Of a stretch of DNA of 64,000 bases, positions 62,563 to 64,000 are shown one piece after another. Source of the stretch: Zopfochytrium polystomum (taxonomy: Eukaryota > Chytridiomycota > Chytridiomycetes > Chytridiales > Chytridiaceae); assembly GCA_025765615.1 (NCBI GenBank), contig JAIVFJ010000011.1, positions 516,128-580,127 of the forward strand, in the 5' to 3' direction. The notes below the pieces were generated by a model. That model did not search any database and had not been told where the DNA came from. It worked only from the letters and a program-made list of their open reading frames with translations. How positions within the stretch are numbered: position 1 is the stretch's first letter; the number at the start of each line of letters is the position of its first letter. The position numbers and the translations under genes are program-made.

Positions 62563-62842
62563 TTCTTCCCTTTTAATTTGGGAGGCATTTAACAATTGAC
62601 GCACGCCAGTCGCTTGCTGCGCTTTGTTCGCCAGAGAACCTTGTTGGCGGTCGGAAAGTTCAAATTAGGGACGCGGGGTCGGTCGGTCGTGCACGAGAGG
62701 CCCCAAGGTTGCCGGGTCATTAAAGTCCTCATATTTCCGTCCAGAAAGGAGCTTCAACTCTTTCAGTGGTTGAAATACTTAATGTGCCCAACTACGAAGG
62801 AGAGTCAAATAGAAGAGGCAATCCAAAAAAAAGTTCTAAAAC
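62563..62842. promoter_or_regulatory. divergent upstream region of the coiled-coil gene and the broken methyltransferase
   Basis: This 280-bp interval lies between two outward-facing starts. No defined motif was recognised. Confidence 0.3.
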
Positions 62843-63651
62843 ATGCACACTGACGCCATCTCCAACAATCTCAGCCAAGACGCAGACGCGCAAGCCGCAG
62901 CCCCCGGATCAAGCGATGGAAAGACCAGCAGCACAGCCAGGCACTGTCACGCTGTCAAGGACAGTGTCTACGTTCTCCCGTGCGATGTGCTGGAATAGGA
63001 CAGGCGGCTCTTGCAGGTGGGAAGGGGGGGCGAGGTTGAAGGGGGGTATTGAACAGGGCTAGAGAACGGCGATCGCGGGCCACACAGGACTCATCCAACG
63101 GGCACCACACAAAGCACAACTTGATCCGGGCCGCATTCGACGGCATCTTCCACTCGCCGCAACGAGAGCTGTTCGAGCGTGGCGGCGGCAACGTCCACGT
63201 CCTCGATATGGCGTACTGGCCCGCATCGTGGACAAGGGAGATGGCGGTAAAAAGCGAATCACGGGTCCTATTGATCCTGGTTGATACATCGAGAATGGAT
63301 CGCAATCACAGGAATGGTCCCGTTCAGCTTGAAGGCGGGAAAACCTACAATTACAGACCGAAAACATCGTCAACGAAATCTCATGTGAAGATGGAAAATG
63401 TTTTTTTCTTCTGGGGATTCCCGCAAGCATCTTTCTCTAACCTTCCATTTCGTCCTCATCTCACAGTTCCTCACAACTCTTTCAATGTCGTTTTTCAGGT
63501 CAGATCAAACCTTTTGTGCAAATGTTCTCCCACTCAATCCTCGTGCACCACAGCGGCTCCTCTTCTGGTGCGTCCCCATAGGCGGTTGGCCTCGCGTTTT
63601 CGAGAGCTCGCGAGAGTGACAAAGCCCGGCGGCTACATTGAGCTGATCGAG
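62843..63651 (+). pseudogene. SAM-dependent methyltransferase (UMTA-type), broken copy
   Basis: The order of motifs matches the fungal UMTA/Methyltransf_23 group: KDSVYVLPCDVLE followed by an in-frame TAG (62996-62998), DRRLLQ, a GT-AG intron, LIRAAFDGIFHSPQRELFERG, the SAM-binding strand NVHVLDMAYWPASWTREMA, RLLFWCVPIGGWPRVF, a frameshift, then VTKPGGYIELIE. In working relatives the SAM site is VLD-x-GCGPG; here the glycines are lost (AYWPA). The nonsense codon, the frameshift near 63603 and the damaged SAM loop all point to a pseudogene. Further exons may lie to the right. Confidence 0.75.
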
Positions 63652-64000
63652 GTTTGGAAGACAACTGGTCACTGCCTCCACACCACGCAATGCTTCTTTT
63701 TTTTGCTGATGAATCCGAAGATTCACTGCAACTTTTACAACGCCGACCCGCTCGGTGCAAAATTCGAAAGTGATGGGGGTTTTTTTTTTTCACTAGCTTT
63801 CAAGGCCAGCAGCTTCGACGATCTGGCCGCATCGCCCCCACCGGCATGGCCACCATCAGCCCACCATCAGCGAGGCTCACAGCAAAGCGGCAGCAGGACT
63901 CGGCGGCTCCTCGCACGGCAGCCCAAGGGCTTTGGAAGGAAACCTCGAAGTGACAAACGAACACTTATTGAATGGGGGCTTGAAATAATGGAACTCTTGC
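63652..64000. other. downstream part of the broken methyltransferase, or intergenic
   Basis: This probably contains decayed 3' sequence of the methyltransferase; coding-like fragments were seen but could not be joined. Poly-T runs lie near 63698 and 63781. Confidence 0.35.

Overview
The window looks like a piece of a fungal nuclear genome, most likely from an early-diverging lineage (chytrid-like). That placement is inferred from gene content, not from a marker gene. Coding DNA is GC-rich. Genes are split by short GT-AG introns (about 45-150 bp, one GC-AG). Intergenic DNA is full of microsatellites ((GT)n, (GA)n, poly-A/T, poly-G). Nuclear tRNA genes and three classes of eukaryotic mobile element (a Ty3/gypsy chromovirus derivative, a DIRS tyrosine-recombinase retrotransposon and a piggyBac relic) are present. 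Exon joins were derived by hand from splice signals and reading frame, and each model keeps an open frame through every junction.

Layout. 0-2.3 kb: the C-terminal end of a cytochrome P450 and a membrane-anchored FkbM-type methyltransferase. 4-11 kb: a mobile-element island with a solo LTR, tRNA-Pro, a recently inserted but internally deleted gypsy element whose LTRs carry long arrays of heat-shock-element-like GAA/TTC units, tRNA-Gly, a tRNA-Met-like relic and a piggyBac fossil. 11.9-24.3 kb: membrane and signalling genes, namely a single-pass protein with a lectin-like ectodomain, a seven-helix receptor-like protein, a triose-phosphate/nucleotide-sugar transporter family member, and two tandem genes for pentameric ligand-gated ion channels. 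25.7-34.8 kb: a compact cluster of a DGCR6-like protein, a START-like membrane protein, a YtcJ-like amidohydrolase (sharing a 45-bp divergent promoter with the START gene) and a vacuolar-type M28 aminopeptidase. 35.4-41 kb: a structurally complete DIRS element. 41-42.8 kb: a decayed ankyrin-repeat gene. 43.3-48.9 kb: tRNA-Ser and three tandem FkbM methyltransferase genes that share one intron position with the copy at 1-2.3 kb. 50.7-54 kb: a 70-residue secreted precursor resembling a Kex2/Ste13-processed alpha-type pheromone, and a GH18 chitinase-like protein with two Cys-rich modules. 55 kb: a 108-bp-arm fold-back repeat. 57.4-64 kb: an F-box/WD40 protein, a Q-rich membrane protein ending in a VHL beta-domain-like module, a tail-anchored coiled-coil protein and a broken SAM-methyltransferase.

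Taken together, much of the window encodes cell-surface or secretory-pathway proteins: channel, 7TM protein, lectin-like protein, secreted peptide, chitinase, vacuolar peptidase and lumen-facing methyltransferases. No operon-like co-regulation is expected. The clearest shared biology is local duplication (FkbM genes, ion channels) and mobile-element activity. The most notable items are the two fungal ligand-gated ion channels, the pheromone-like peptide, the heat-shock-element arrays in the retrotransposon LTRs and the VHL-like domain.
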